Of a stretch of 57,017 nucleotides of DNA, positions 1 through 12,209 are shown one piece after another. The position numbers and the translations under genes are program-made. Where the stretch lies: the NCBI GenBank assembly GCA_002751075.1, contig NAOQ01000162.1, positions 74,980 to 131,996 on the forward strand, written 5' to 3'. Each line of letters opens with the position of its first letter. Position 1 is the stretch's first letter. Under the pieces are notes generated by a model. The model saw nothing but the letters and a program-made list of their open reading frames with translations. It searched no databases and was not told the DNA's origin. Origin of the DNA: Ichthyophonus hoferi (Eukaryota; Opisthokonta; Ichthyosporea; Ichthyophonida; Ichthyophonidae).

Positions 1-85
1 ATAAAATTTACCCGCAGACTTTTACTGTGCGAGCCTATAGGGTGTCAATATTGCACCAGGCATAACCTATTCACGTGTACATACG

Positions 86-87
<2 letters not shown>

Positions 88-135
<48 letters not shown>
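88..135. repeat. (ATT)n microsatellite
   Basis: An uninterrupted run of TAT/ATT triplets upstream of the carrier gene, decaying into ATC and CTT variants up to about 170. The rest of 1-891 has no convincing gene. The short minus-strand frame at 433-732 overlaps an interspersed repeat and has no recognisable domain. Confidence 0.9.
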
Positions 136-397
136 CATTACTATTCTTATTCTTATTCTTATTACTATTTATTACTCTGTAACACGCTATAATAGCTAGT
201 TTTTACGCCACAGATTGCCCGTTTAAAGGTATATATAAGCAAAGACTAGTCGAATCTAGGAAAATATAAGAATTATATCCACAAAAATATAAGTGGAGTG
301 GAATATATATAGATAGGCAAACGGAACAGATATAGGTATTGAAAAAGAAAATTTACTGAGTTATATGTTTCTAATATGCTATAAAATCTAACGTAGA

Positions 398-580
398 TTG
401 AGCCGATGTACAGCTTAATTATTTAGACAAATTCAATCACCGCGTTTATTAACAAAAACACATTGCAAGAAACAGTCTGGGCCCAGCTTATATACATTAT
501 TAGAGATGGCATTAACAAATAGACATCCAGTAGGAATTGTTGATAACAACATAGAAGTTGTACAATATTTGACTATCTCC
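398..580 (+). repeat. Interspersed repeat family D, copy 1
   Basis: About 180 bp that align in the same orientation with 2032-2212. Shared landmarks are GATGTACA at the left, CACGTTTAT/CGCGTTTAT plus GAACAAAAACACAT-like sequence, the core CTGGGCCCAGCTTATATA, and AATAGACRTCCAGTA near the right. The two copies flank exon 1 of the carrier gene, 1.6 kb apart. No coding capacity is visible and the element class is unknown. Confidence 0.7.
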
Positions 581-891
581 CAAAATAGAATAGCAAAGAA
601 GGGAAATACATTATATTTAGAAGGAGGGAGAAATAGAAGATTTGGGGAAAGTATAAACGATGGATAACTATGTATGCAACTATACTTTGGCCAGAAAATC
701 ACGCAAGCTACTACCTTCTGGTTTATATGCATTAATACAATGTAATTTAATATAATATGGTACTTTTATAATACAATAATAGATAAATAATTTTGTTATT
801 TCATATAATATTTACCGAACCAATTTTAATTAACATTTTTCCTCCTCCTCACCATAGTACCCTGTATCAGGTACTTTACAAGTGGATCGAG

Positions 892-3129
892 ATGAATGAG
901 TTTGTGTGTGCTGGTGGGGCGGCAGTGTTGGCAATATGTGTGATGCATCCGGTGGATGTAGTAAAAACGCGTTTACAATTACAGGATGATACAGCAAAAA
1001 TGAAAACCTGGGATGGAAAATTGCTAAAATATGTAGGTAGGCATGTACGTATGTATGTATGTATGTATGTATGTATGTATTTATTTATATATGTATAGTG
1101 GCACGATAATATATTTTTGTTTATTTTGGGGTGAATTCGACAGCCTATTAAGGGATGGATGTCAGTTATGTAACTGCTAAGTCGTATATTTTAGCATTAA
1201 GCAATATGTACTAGAGTCAATATTTTTACAGCAAACTGACATAATATTTTCTCTTATTGTTTTTGATCATTTTTTTAATTAATATATAGAGAAATATTCT
1301 TTCTTAAACATGATAACATCAGTACTAGTTTTATTTCTAGTAAGATGTTTCATAATTGATGACACACACAAAATAGTATTTTCAGTTGTTAAGTTGTCTC
1401 ACATTGATAAAAGACAGTTGCTAAATAAAAATGAAAATTTAATAGGGTATACACCAAATACTAGTTATAAGCTCAAGTAGTAAACAATTATAGACATGGT
1501 TGGAAAGAGGAATACAATTAATTTTTTCTGGCCCAATTCAGGCTAACTAGAGTATCTACTTTGAAATATACATAAATACCAATATATAGTATGTTATTAT
1601 ATTCAAATTATATCAGTGCTTAAATACGGTTACAGGTTACAAAAATGTTAATTTTAATTTTTGTTGTATTCATTATTATTTCTGTGTTGTATTTATTATT
1701 TTATCTATCTTGGATGACAGTTGACAAATGTATACAAAAATCAAAGTGAAAGGCAATCCATTTGCTTTAGTCTCACTGCAGAATGACATGTATCAGTCCC
1801 ATGTAATAGAGATCTATATATATATATATATAAGATATAGGATATTGTATATAGAGGTATTAGCAACCTATTCAAAATTATTAGATTATTACGAGTGCAT
1901 TCATTTTAGCCTATATTGAGTATATATGTCACTATATTCAATAAAAAAGCCAAATATTAATCAAAGCGTGACTGACAAAACATTTACTTAATTGTCTGTT
2001 TTTAATAGACTTCAAGAGCTAATACACTTAGACTGAACTGATGTACAACTGAACAACTTAGATAAATACATACACCACGTTTATGAACAAAAACACATGC
2101 CCAGAACCTGTCTGGGCCCAGCTTATATAATTCATTAGAGTTGGCCTTGGCTAATAGACGTCCAGTAAAGATCATTTACTACAATATAGAGGTTTAACAA
2201 TATTTAACCAAACTCATCAGGTACTAGAAAAATTGATATGTGAGTGACCTTTTCTAATCTTCAGTTTTACCTAACAGAGTGATAAACGGATCTATACTCC
2301 CTCTAATGCCAATCTACCATATCGAGGTATTATAAGATCTCTGATAAGAATGATGCAAGTAGAAGGAGTACGTGGTCTATACGGAGGACTGATTCCTGCC
2401 TGTGTATTACAGCTGACAGTCACTGGGACACGATTTGCTACATATCAGCTAGGAAAGGGGTTGTTGGATGATATAAATACGGATCTAACTCATAATAACC
2501 AAATTACTAACAGTGGTACCAATAATAATACTAAACATGTACAGGACATATGTTTAGCAATAACAGCAGCTGGATTAGGAGGATTTATTGGTACTCCTTT
2601 TTACGCTATCAAGACCAGAATGCAGGCATACAAAAGTACGTCATATCAACATCGCCATACTATTGGTTTACTAAATGCTTTAAAAGACGTTGTAACTAAG
2701 GAAGGAGCAATAGGCCTATTCCGAGGAGGGCAAGTATTTGTACCTCGTGTGATATCATACGGGTCAATGCAGCTAATCACATACAACAAAGTAAAAGATT
2801 ATCTACATGCAATGGGCCATGGCAATGCTACATTTACTCACGTCATAGCCAGTTCATGTGCAGCTATGATTGCAGTTACAGTCATGCAGCCATTTGATTT
2901 TCTTGCTGCCCGCCTTACAAACCAACCTGTGCTAAATGGCTGCCCTTTATACTACAATGGCGTTTGGGACTGTGGCACAAAATCAGTTATGGGGGAAGGT
3001 GTTGGTGTTTTTTTTAAAGGAGCATCAGCTAATTATGCACGTATGATACCATATACAATATTGGTCTTTTTATTTTATGAGAATATTAAAAAAGTATCAT
3101 CTGTCCTGCTAAGAACTAATGGAAATTAG
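892..3129 (+). CDS. Mitochondrial carrier, SLC25A34/35-like
   Basis: Predicted inner-membrane mitochondrial solute carrier, 330 aa from two exons. Exon 1 is 892-1032 and ends KLLKY before donor GTAGGT. Exon 2 is 2278-3129 after acceptor CTAACAG, and both junctions are phase 0. The three tandem carrier repeats are visible: HPVDVVKTRLQLQ in repeat 1, TPFYAIKTRMQ in repeat 2 and QPFDFLAARL in repeat 3, with the matching GLYGGLIPA, GLFRGG and VFFKGAS segments. The start MNEFVCAGG lies where SLC25A34/35 proteins start. An in-frame ATG at 793 would add 33 residues unlike the family and is less likely. Repeat 2 (PRVISYGSMQL) and repeat 3 (RLTNQP, then ARMIPYTIL) resemble SLC25A34/35 and the fungal oxaloacetate carrier OAC1 more than ADP/ATP or phosphate carriers. 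The substrate is therefore probably a dicarboxylate or oxaloacetate, by inference only. The 1,245-bp intron holds two interspersed repeats. Confidence 0.92.
1296..1520 (+). repeat. Interspersed repeat family E, copy 1 (inside carrier intron)
   Basis: The segment TGATAACATCAGTACTAG followed by TTTTATTT recurs at 23,619 with one difference, and weaker similarity continues for about 170 bp (GTGACAC-like block, then AATTATTATAGTCATTGG/AACAATTATAGACATGG). The rest of the intron (1033-2277) holds a short TATG repeat at 1049-1080 and nothing coding. Confidence 0.5.
2032..2212 (+). repeat. Interspersed repeat family D, copy 2 (inside carrier intron)
   Basis: The same family as 398-580 and in the same orientation. 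It shares TGTCTGGGCCCAGCTTATAT and the flanking blocks. It lies 65 bp upstream of the exon 2 acceptor. Confidence 0.7.
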
Positions 3130-3469
3130 TTTTCAAGTGATGTGTAATATTATCAATTAAATAATTCTCTTTGGCTTCTTGACTATCTCAGTTAATTAAC
3201 CAATGTGCTTCTTTGATTTCATACACGCCCAGCCTATTTACACTCTTATCATATAATGTTTACTTTGGTGGTTTGCTCATAGATATACTACACACATCTC
3301 ATGAATTATGACTTACTCCTACTGTGTAGAGGTTATTTCTAGGTTTTGTACTTTGATTATTTTAGTTTAAATATCTAAATGATCTAGGTTCAATCAAGTC
3401 AGATCTTTTTCTTTATTAGTTATATATATATAGTTTCATGATTGAAGAAATTATTATGACAAGAAGCTA

Positions 3470-4640
3470 CACAAAGTAGCTGTTGCAAGACCATCAGCTA
3501 TCAAGGAACATGTGATATTAGCCAACCAGCTGGTAATAAGCGGATCATTAGATGATTGGTCCAATATAAATTGTTCGAATGATATTTTTAATCAGAAGAA
3601 ATGATTCGTCAAGATCAGATTACTAGAATGTGAGAACAGGAAAATTAGCTAAAAAAGCCTTCCAAATTAGGACAAAATATGTTGGACCAATTGTGTGAAA
3701 TTAAGATTAAGTCATAATTAAGATGGCTTAATGCCCAGAATAGTCTTATCTTTTATGGTAAATGATCATCATGGCCATTGAGTCCTACAAATGAAGAACG
3801 GGCTTCCACCATGTAGATTACAAAGATTTGGACAACCAAAAAACACAGAACAACCACTATGATAGCAAGAACAAGTCATATGGCCAAGGCATTAAAAAAA
3901 GCGGTGACAGGAAAAATAGTAGTAGAAATAAATATGACAGGAGGGCTGATGGCAATGGCAAACTCAAGCACAATAAGTTTTGTGACTACCATCCCAGACT
4001 TCACATATGCCACAACACAGTGAACTGTATGGAACACAAACGCGGTCTAAACTATGGCAAGAAAATTCTGAAGATTTGGAACACAAGGCGAGAACAAGCT
4101 AATGCAGCAATTATCCAACTCCGTGGGTGATCTGTCAAAGATCCCACCATTGCAATTGCTGATGTGGGATGAGTCACTGAAGAAGAAGGATTTCCTAAGG
4201 GGAGCTTTATACTGGAATGCAGTGCCAGAATGCAGGTCTGCTCCATACCAGCGGCTTTTACAGAGAGAACTCCTGTTCATAATCTGATCATGATAATAGA
4301 TAGTAACAAGAACATGGTTACATTTATATAAACCATTACATTGAAGTCACATCAGACCAACCAGCATATCACACTAAGGCAATTTCTGTAAGTGGAGTCT
4401 GCCCCAACAAATCTTTTCTCCATCCCTGCCCTATACAGGCAAGATGTAGTCACCACCATCTACGCCGACCAAGCAACATTTACCTTGAATAGCCATAACA
4501 TCCTTTTAAGACACCCCTATAAAGATGTACTTTATATCCTTAATGCCAGTATATTTTTAATTAGAAGCAAGATCTGGCTTGAGTCAATGAATCTGCCATG
4601 GTGGAGTGATTCATTGGGTCAAGGCTTGTTTTTATGAGGT
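3470..4640 (+). mobile_element. Broken Ty1/copia-like LTR retrotransposon fragment (gag to protease region)
   Basis: A fossil copia-type piece on the plus strand. A basic, Asn/Lys-rich gag segment carries a variant zinc-knuckle-like patch with Cys and His around 3988-4040. About 350 bp further on is the protease/pre-integrase type segment MESAPTNLFSIPA at 4392. Both patches have close counterparts in the longer fossil at 32.15-33.86 kb, so they are the same family. The copy has many breaks, no complete enzyme domain and no recognisable own LTRs, and looks old. The 340 bp before it (3130-3470), after the carrier gene, show nothing. Confidence 0.7.
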
Positions 4641-4929
4641 AATCCTTACTTTTTTTAGGATTTACTATATCAATAGAGATATATGCCCTCTCAGTATCCA
4701 CACTACCTGTGGTGATATGCCTGTTTGTATGTTCTATATGAAGATATGCTAATATTTGCTGGTCGGAATCTTTCCTCTGTATTGAGTGTTGTATAATAGG
4801 ACTATATATGCATGTATTATGATATTTTGTTTAACAAATATTAAATGAATGCAAAGTTTCTGTGAGTGTACATGTACACAGGCATGCTGGGTTGCTGTAT
4901 ATACCTGGGTGTGTTGGGGGCCACATATG

Positions 4930-5253
4930 GGCGAACGGCACCTTAATTATTGAGTTTTGTTTTTTTCATACTTTGTTTTATCGCCAGTGGTAACTTTCTA
5001 ATTAACACCAATGCTGCTAAGTTCAATAACCCCAACTTACGATAGGTCAAAGAGACCCATTGGAATTGTCTGATATTATCATAATACTTAAACACTAGTA
5101 TGCCTATATTTAGATGGTGAGTTAACTCATTTCCTCATGATGTAATAATGTTCATATGATGTATACTCTGACAAGAATCGAACTACCTATTATATGGGCT
5201 TCAATCGAACCCTCTTACTCATCTGCGGCTAGCAATGTTGTAACACTCTCCCA
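4930..5253 (-). mobile_element. LTR of a copia-like element (family C)
   Basis: Read on the minus strand, a purine/pyrimidine-rich stretch after the RNase H fossil is followed by TGGGAGAGTGTTACAAC, a copia-style LTR start with TG. About 320 bp later the similarity to a second copy at 28,467-28,790 fades near a CCCA end. Shared blocks include GGTTCGAT near the start, AACATTATTACATCA/AACACTATTACATCA, and GGTCTCTTTGACCTATC in the middle. The position just 3' of RNase H fits a 3' LTR. Confidence 0.65.
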
Positions 5254-5530
5254 TTGGTTGGAAACGTTAGAGAGAGCCAAAAGAAAGAGAGGTTACCACA
5301 TTGGTGCGCTCATAATGTTTTTTTTTTAAAAAAAAATTCAAATGTGATTGAAAATATTTTTTGTCTATATTTGTTTTTACAGACGTTTCTTGACGCATCT
5401 CTGATGTAATGGAACCGAACGACGATATGACGGGTTTTCTTGAAAACAAACATCTTGCTATATAGTCTTACTGCGCTTGTGTTGTCTTCATACAATGGTA
5501 CTCTCCCACCTGAACCAGTCAGGAACATAT
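5254..5530 (-). mobile_element. Broken copia-like reverse transcriptase/RNase H end
   Basis: A minus-strand fossil. The residues LYEDNTSAVRLY and KKTRHIVVRFHYIRD match the C-terminal RNase H part of Ty1/copia polyproteins, which usually read CDNxSAIxLA and RTKHIDIRxHFIRE. It joins directly to the LTR at 4930-5253, so it is the 3' end of a truncated copy in the opposite orientation to the gag fossil at 3.5 kb. Nothing 5' of it (5,531-6,000) looks like the rest of the polyprotein. The copy is strongly truncated. Confidence 0.75.
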
Positions 5531-7619
5531 GATTACAAGTAATTCATAAAATATTTCCAAATATACATTTAATGCTATTAGTTTATAGTCTGTAAATGTA
5601 TGAAGTAGTATTGGCAAAGCTAGCTTTCTTTACAATCCTAGACGCGTAAACAACTCGGGTCAATCCAGAAATTAATAAACAAAATGATTGATAAACGCCT
5701 GATTAGACAAAACTATTTAAATTAATTTTACTACGCCTAGTGAATCTGCACAAAACCAACCAATAATCCTAAGATACGCGTCCATTCGGACAAAACTCAT
5801 GGCAGACACAACTGGAATCGCCAAGAAGGACAGAGCAACGTGATCACTATCATTGACTCAATCGCCAATTGGGTGTTACTAGATGACTGACCAAGTATTA
5901 TTGCAGAGGTATTACTGGTTATCATTTATTTATTTTCCGCGTGTGAATTTGGTTTGAGAATTTTTTTTTTAAAAAAAAGGATACGCTTTTGCATACTATT
6001 CATTTATTTTTCCAACACAATGTACTAATATGCCTATATTAGACAGACTCCAAAAAAAAAAAAAAAACGATGTCAGGGCATCCCGGAAAATCCTCTACTA
6101 TTTGAGACTTACCTTTTAAATATTGAAAAAAAAAGCTTGTATTACAGTATGCAAGGTCTTTAATGATGGTTATGGATTTTTTTTTTGATCTGGAATGTTA
6201 ATCATTCTCACCATTTGTTTTCATTTAAAAGTTTTACCTACAAAACAAGTTGAGCTATTCGCCAAATATCTACATAAAAGGTTGGGACCAGATGATTAAA
6301 TATTACAATTATAAGAACATTAATCAATGATTCTATATAAAAAATACTTCAAGAGTCTGCTCACCATACATCATATAACATTAGAGCCTGAAAACCTGAA
6401 CCCAAGCTGCAAGCTGCAGTTTTATTACAGCATCAAACCTTATTTAAAATGGAGGAGTGGGTCAGAGATTAACCAATAGAAATACATAAAACCAAATCAT
6501 GTGAGGATTGAAGAGCGAGATGCGTATTTGTTAAATAAGAGCAGGCATAAACTCGGAAACCTAATGATTCAGAGTTGAAAACAAATAAGCTGTTTTAGTC
6601 ATATAAAATTAAATTGCGGCCTAAAAGCAAATAAAGTACTACAAAGATAAAATGATATTCAAGTAACTATAAATAGTAATCTATCTATCGCAGGTAGCAA
6701 ACATAACTGAATAATGTTACACTGTATCTTATCTCCCATCATTTGTAATGAGTAGTATTTCAATAAAATCTTTAAATGCATTCAGCTACCTGCCATGCTT
6801 CATATTCATATGTCATTCAGAAGAAGATTAATATTATACAGTTAAAATTGAAAATGAAAAATACATTAGATTACTCCATAACATTTAGTTGCTTTAGAGA
6901 TTCGTTAGATATTACAGTTAAACGGTTAAAAACCATGACGCAGTAATGAGAACCTACGGCTATATCAAGTACATTTAAAATTATTCTCACATTATAATTT
7001 TAATGGCTGATAATTAAGCACTATTTCGAGCATGTGTTAATAAGTTATAGAATTGGACCAATCTCTTAGTCATATAAAGTTGAGGCTTGCAAATGAAATG
7101 TTTTAGCCACTATTAATTAGTAACCCAGAAAGGCCATAAAAGTAAAGTTACACTCAGAAAAGATTATATATTTTGCTAATATATTTCTTCATGTAGTTTG
7201 ACTAATTAAAATTCTTAAATTCATTTAAAATCTAATCCAGCTTGAGAATGTTGCAGCGCATGGTTTGCTTTCTAATTGAGTATATGCTAGCAAATATACA
7301 TTATGAAATAGCCAATCAAAAGCATCTTTAAAACAATAAACAAAAAATCAAGTTCATCTTAACACTAGTTATCTATATTATGTTAACGTTAGATCAATTA
7401 TTAGCAATTATTAGAGCAAAGTCCTGTTGTATATTCTATATTTTTATATGGTTATAGGAGGAACCACCTAACTATAAAGTGAAAACGAAAACTTTTGATA
7501 ATTTAGTAAATAGGAGACTTCTTTCTTATTCTTTTTTTCATTTTTTTCAAAGTAAGTCGAAGATACCTGGCTATTTTTAAAGTAAAACCAGTCATTGTCA
7601 GCAGTTCATCGTATCCGCA
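5531..7619. other. Non-coding AT-rich interval upstream of the MFS gene
   Basis: No frame longer than short random ORFs and no recognised domain. It contains homopolymer A/T runs (about 5,960-5,980, 6,051-6,067 and 6,177-6,186) and TA-rich sequence. The proximal 200 bp before 7620 presumably hold the promoter of the transporter, but I could not place a convincing core element. Confidence 0.6.
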
Positions 7620-8993
7620 ATGGGGATCAACAACATAATTCTTACCAACTTTTTTACTTTCTTCGATGGTCTAGCCATGGGCATGTGGAGCTATGCTATT
7701 CTAGGACCCTACTTATACAGCCTATGCGGCGACAACACACATGCAGGTTATACTGAAAGTGTACAAAGTGCACTTCAATTTGTGGCAGCCATTACGGCTG
7801 GTGTTCTTGCTGATAAGTACAGACGGGATTCCGTTCTTAAACTGAGTGCCTTTATAGGCTTGGTCGGTATTTTTATCACACTCGCAGGCCTGTATAAGTT
7901 TTTTGATGATTGGTGGAGCAACTATCTATTATTAAGTGCTGGACTTGGGGTAATGGGACTGTATATGGGGGCCTGGCAGCCTCCCTTATATGCAATATAT
8001 GCGGATTCTATGGCCTCAGGCCATCGTTCTAGGTATGAAACATGTCGCTTCATACTAAGTATTGCCTCTCAAGCCTCTGGGCCCATCACAAACATCATTC
8101 TATTTACATACATGGGAGACAGGTGGGGCATGAAAAAAATGACAACAATATTTGCTGCTGGTATTGCACTTCATGTTATCTCTCTTGTCTCTCTCGCTTT
8201 CTTCAATGATGATAATACAGTCTCTGAATCAAAGGCTTTTGTTTCTGAAGATACAACTGAAGAGGAAGATGATGAAGCGGTTCTTCTTCGTCTTGAGGCG
8301 GTAGAGACTAACCGTAGCTGGATGTTTACATGGCTTCATGGATCCATGGTGCCCGTAATAGTTGGTGCATCTGATGTCATGTTTGGGCTGGCCAGTGGTA
8401 TGACTATAAAGTTCTTCCCTATTTATTTTGCCAAGCAAATTCACCTTACTCCCATCGTTGTGAACGTTATTTTTGTGCTGGATCCCGTGATTGAAGTTAT
8501 CATATCCTTGTTAGGCCAGCGTCTATCAGTCCGTGTGGGTCGAGTTGAAATTTGTCTTCTGTTTAAAGGAATAGGAATTGCATTGCTATTTGTTATGGCT
8601 ATGTTTCCTACATTTCTACAACAACATCCCTATATATTAGCTGCCACCTACCTTGCCCGTACATCCATGATCAACTCTGTAGTTCCTTTAACTCACTCCA
8701 TCCTCATGGATTATGTACCAAGCAAGAAGCGTGGAGTGTGGAATACCTTGGAGAGTGTTACAGGTTTCGGATGGGCTGGGACAGCTGCTTTAGGTGGTAT
8801 TATAATTGATTCATACGGTTATGAGACATCGTTTGCTATTACAGCTATGCTGCAATGTGTAGCTTGGCTGCCTCTTATATTACTATTACCTCTTGTTATT
8901 CGTGAAGATCAATTTCAGTTAAATCCAGAGGATCAGGCTTCAGCCCGTCGTATTAGTGCAGCCAATGCCAAGGGTTATGATTCTATATCCTAG
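7620..8993 (+). CDS. Major facilitator superfamily transporter, single exon
   Basis: A 457-aa intronless membrane transporter with about 12 predicted membrane segments. The MFS motif A variant GVLADKYRRD sits after TM2 (about residues 61-70), in the cytoplasmic L2-3 loop where the canonical GxLADRxGRK is expected. A long acidic, charged loop (about residues 200-235, with EEEDDEAV) separates the N- and C-terminal six-helix halves, as is normal for MFS. In the second half, SILMDYVPSKKRGVWNTLES followed by GFGWAGTAALGG resembles the helix 10-11 region of MFS proteins from protists and plants annotated only as MFS transporters. The start ATG at 7620 gives a short hydrophilic N-terminus before TM1. 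The substrate cannot be inferred. Neighbouring genes here are intron-containing, so lack of introns is notable and could reflect retroposition or transfer, though no poly(A) remnant or flanking repeat was seen. Confidence 0.9.
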   Translation: MGINNIILTNFFTFFDGLAMGMWSYAILGPYLYSLCGDNTHAGYTESVQSALQFVAAITAGVLADKYRRDSVLKLSAFIGLVGIFITLAGLYKFFDDWWSNYLLLSAGLGVMGLYMGAWQPPLYAIYADSMASGHRSRYETCRFILSIASQASGPITNIILFTYMGDRWGMKKMTTIFAAGIALHVISLVSLAFFNDDNTVSESKAFVSEDTTEEEDDEAVLLRLEAVETNRSWMFTWLHGSMVPVIVGASDVMFGLASGMTIKFFPIYFAKQIHLTPIVVNVIFVLDPVIEVIISLLGQRLSVRVGRVEICLLFKGIGIALLFVMAMFPTFLQQHPYILAATYLARTSMINSVVPLTHSILMDYVPSKKRGVWNTLESVTGFGWAGTAALGGIIIDSYGYETSFAITAMLQCVAWLPLILLLPLVIREDQFQLNPEDQASARRISAANAKGYDSIS

Positions 8994-11900
8994 GCATATG
9001 AGTGGTTGCTGGTGGTTTAATTTCCACGGTAACGAATATGAGCGGGTATACATTATACTATGCTCTCATATATACGCGCGTACACAACTTTCGTATACAC
9101 TACACTCCCTAGAAGAATATCATAGTATGCCAATAATGACCACCATTTTTACTCGAGTATCTTCCTACGAAATTAATATTTTTGTTTATTCGTTCTTTGT
9201 TTTATTGGTAATGGTAATGGCCAATTATTCTAAATTATTAATAATAATCCCATGGGTAGTATAGTATTTTATATACGTACATTAATTACCCAATAAATAA
9301 CTTAATAGTGCATTACAATGTAATGTATACCGAAATAGATGGGTTATATAGTTATTATTTATATTTTATATTCTTTCTTCTCTTATAATTGTATCCACCT
9401 TTTGTCTTTCTAGATATTTAAATATCACCGTAAATATAGCTATACAAAGATATAAGGACAGGCATATATATATATAAGCACTATAAGTATATATGCATGT
9501 CCACATACTCGTTATGCCTACTACTATTTACTACACAGATAGACTAAGACTAAATACATGTTATTCATTCTTATCTGGTATGAGTACTATTAGCATTATC
9601 TTACTTGATAGCATTTATTTAATAATAGTAGTACACCTCAAATATAGAGGTGGCTCTGTAGATAAGTATTATGACACATTACATTGCAATACAAAACTAT
9701 AGTATAGATATATATTATTTTAATAAAAGTCCTACACCTCAAATATATAGGTAGTAACACAGTAAACACCTTTGTTAAGGTAAGCAATTTGCTATGTGCA
9801 ACTATAATATATATATATATATATCAATGAAAAGCAAGTTGTTTGTACTAAGTTAATACTCATTTCTAGGCATATACTTGATGTTTTTGTAATCAGACAG
9901 CGGTAGAAATAGTTTTGTAAGTACAACTCTATGGTAGTGTGGTAGTATAATAGATACCGGACTCATGACCAAATAACAAAAATAACAATAAAAATAGTAT
10001 ATGTACGTATATATATATATATGAATAAGTAGGTAGGCAGTGTTCTTTAAAAAAAAAAAAGAGAAAGAGAGACCAACGGATTAGCAAAAAGTCTAAGAAT
10101 AATAAAATTGGACATGTATCAATAACGTATTCTATAGTATAATATATATAGTATGATATAAAATAATATGATACATCATTACATCATAGTATAATACTCC
10201 TCCCTCTCCCCATCCCTATAGCTATACCTAAGATCTCCTATAGAACACAAACACAAGTACTCCCTACAGCCTACATTATATTCCTATCTTCTTGTATCAC
10301 CAATACACCAATATATTGAATTGTTGAGTTCTGTTGTACTTTTATTCGTAAAAACTAATGTGTATCACCAGACTACTACTATACTACACTACATCTTTAT
10401 AATGAAAGGTATAGGGAAAGAGATACAAAGATATAAGTGTATGAGTCAATGGCAATATATTCTAGGACCCTTGCTTCTTGCGCAAGAATAGCTTAGCGTA
10501 AAAACAAAAGGTGTTTGCGTTTGTATGTAGGGCGGGGGGGTAGGGGTAGAGTAGACCCTTATACTACACATCTACAATAAAAGATGAAGAGAAGAAATAT
10601 AATATAACTGATTAATAGTTGATAGTATTGCATTCTAATATAAAAACGTATGTGGGGGTGATGGCGTAGAGTGATGTATATTATATTATGTATGAATGTA
10701 TTAGTAAGCAATCCTAGGAAAATACATGCAATAACAAACCGTAGTACTATGAAAACTTTAAGAGAATTATGTCACCAATAAACAAACGTGTTAAAATGGT
10801 TAAAACCAACAGTATATCAAATGTAAAATAAAGCGCGTGATTTGTTCAGGTAGGCAGCCTCTCACATGTAATTGGTATCCGAAAGCATAACCAAGCCTTC
10901 CTATTCGGACGTTAATATTAACATAGCAAAAGATGAATGGCATTAATATGAAATGACCAATCGATAGTCGATTTTGAAAAACGAAATGTACTCGTAACTC
11001 CTTTACGATTTAAAGATAGCGCCAACCAATACATGTAGACTGCATTCGAACCAATCAGTAGTGCCATGCGGGAGGCTGTGATTGGATGGGACGACCCTGT
11101 GAGAAGGGTAGGATGAGATTACTATAGAAATAAAAAAAGAATAAATAAAAAAGGAGAAACGTGAGAGGAAAGAAAGGGCAGGGAAGGGTAATTTGTAGCC
11201 ACTTATATCATACCAAGTATAATCAACCAATCATATACCAGTATTTAATATTTATAGACGCTTAGAGGGAAGAAGTAGACATAAATATATAAAGCACGGC
11301 GTGGGAAATAGGGTGTAATGTATATTATATGTATGATGTAGGCATTTCAGAGAAGAAGACTCCTGTCTGTGTATTATTTATTTTTCTATCTCTTATTTTA
11401 ATCTAGGATTGAACTAATTAGGTTTGTGGACCAATTATAATCAATAACTGGTAGACTTAATAAATGATTGGTTTAAGATATACAATTAAACCACAGGTAA
11501 TAGTGGCAGCTCCTAAAAAAATTAAAAAATTATAGAGGGAGGGTAGAAAACATAATAGCATTGAGAAAAATAGATAGATAGTGTGAGGTATAAATAATAG
11601 GGAGGGGGAAGGGAGATGGGCAGAGGCAAGGAAAAAGAAGAGAGAAAGGAAAGGGTTTAGGTGACAGTGAGAGAGGGAGAGAGAAAGAAAGATACAAAGA
11701 AAAAAGAAATATAGAGTGGCCCGGCGGTACTAACCCAGTCATCCAATGACTGTGGTTGGTGCATAGGATGGGGCATCCATCCTAGAGACGATGATCTAGT
11801 GTATTGACCCTATATATGGTAAGGAGGAAGAGGGGAAGTAGAGAGAGAGGTAGGAGAGGGAGGATGAGTATGGTTGGGAGAAAGACATATAAGAAAAAAT

Positions 11901-12174
11901 GGCAACTAGAAAGGAGAGGGAAATTGAGATGGTAATGATAAAACTATACGGTTAGATTTACAGTGTATTTATTGGTTTATTACCATTATAGCCGTATAAA
12001 TAAAGGAATGATATGTGGGAAAGGGAACTGAATGATTGGACGTAAGGGAAGGTGTACAGCGTAGTTACTGGTTGAATATCCCCAAGAAAGTATGACCTAT
12101 ACCCAATCACAATGGCTATAATCACCCTCCATTTACTTCTTAAACAACATATATATGTGTGTGCATAATATAAT

Positions 12175-12209
<35 letters not shown>

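Noticed and set aside
5170-5220. Two TTCGAT motifs suggesting a tRNA or tRNA-derived SINE.
   Set aside because: They lie inside the copia LTR; there is no A box at the right distance and no cloverleaf.
8956-9264. 102-aa plus-strand frame overlapping the end of the MFS gene.
   Set aside because: It starts inside the MFS coding sequence in another frame and has no domain.
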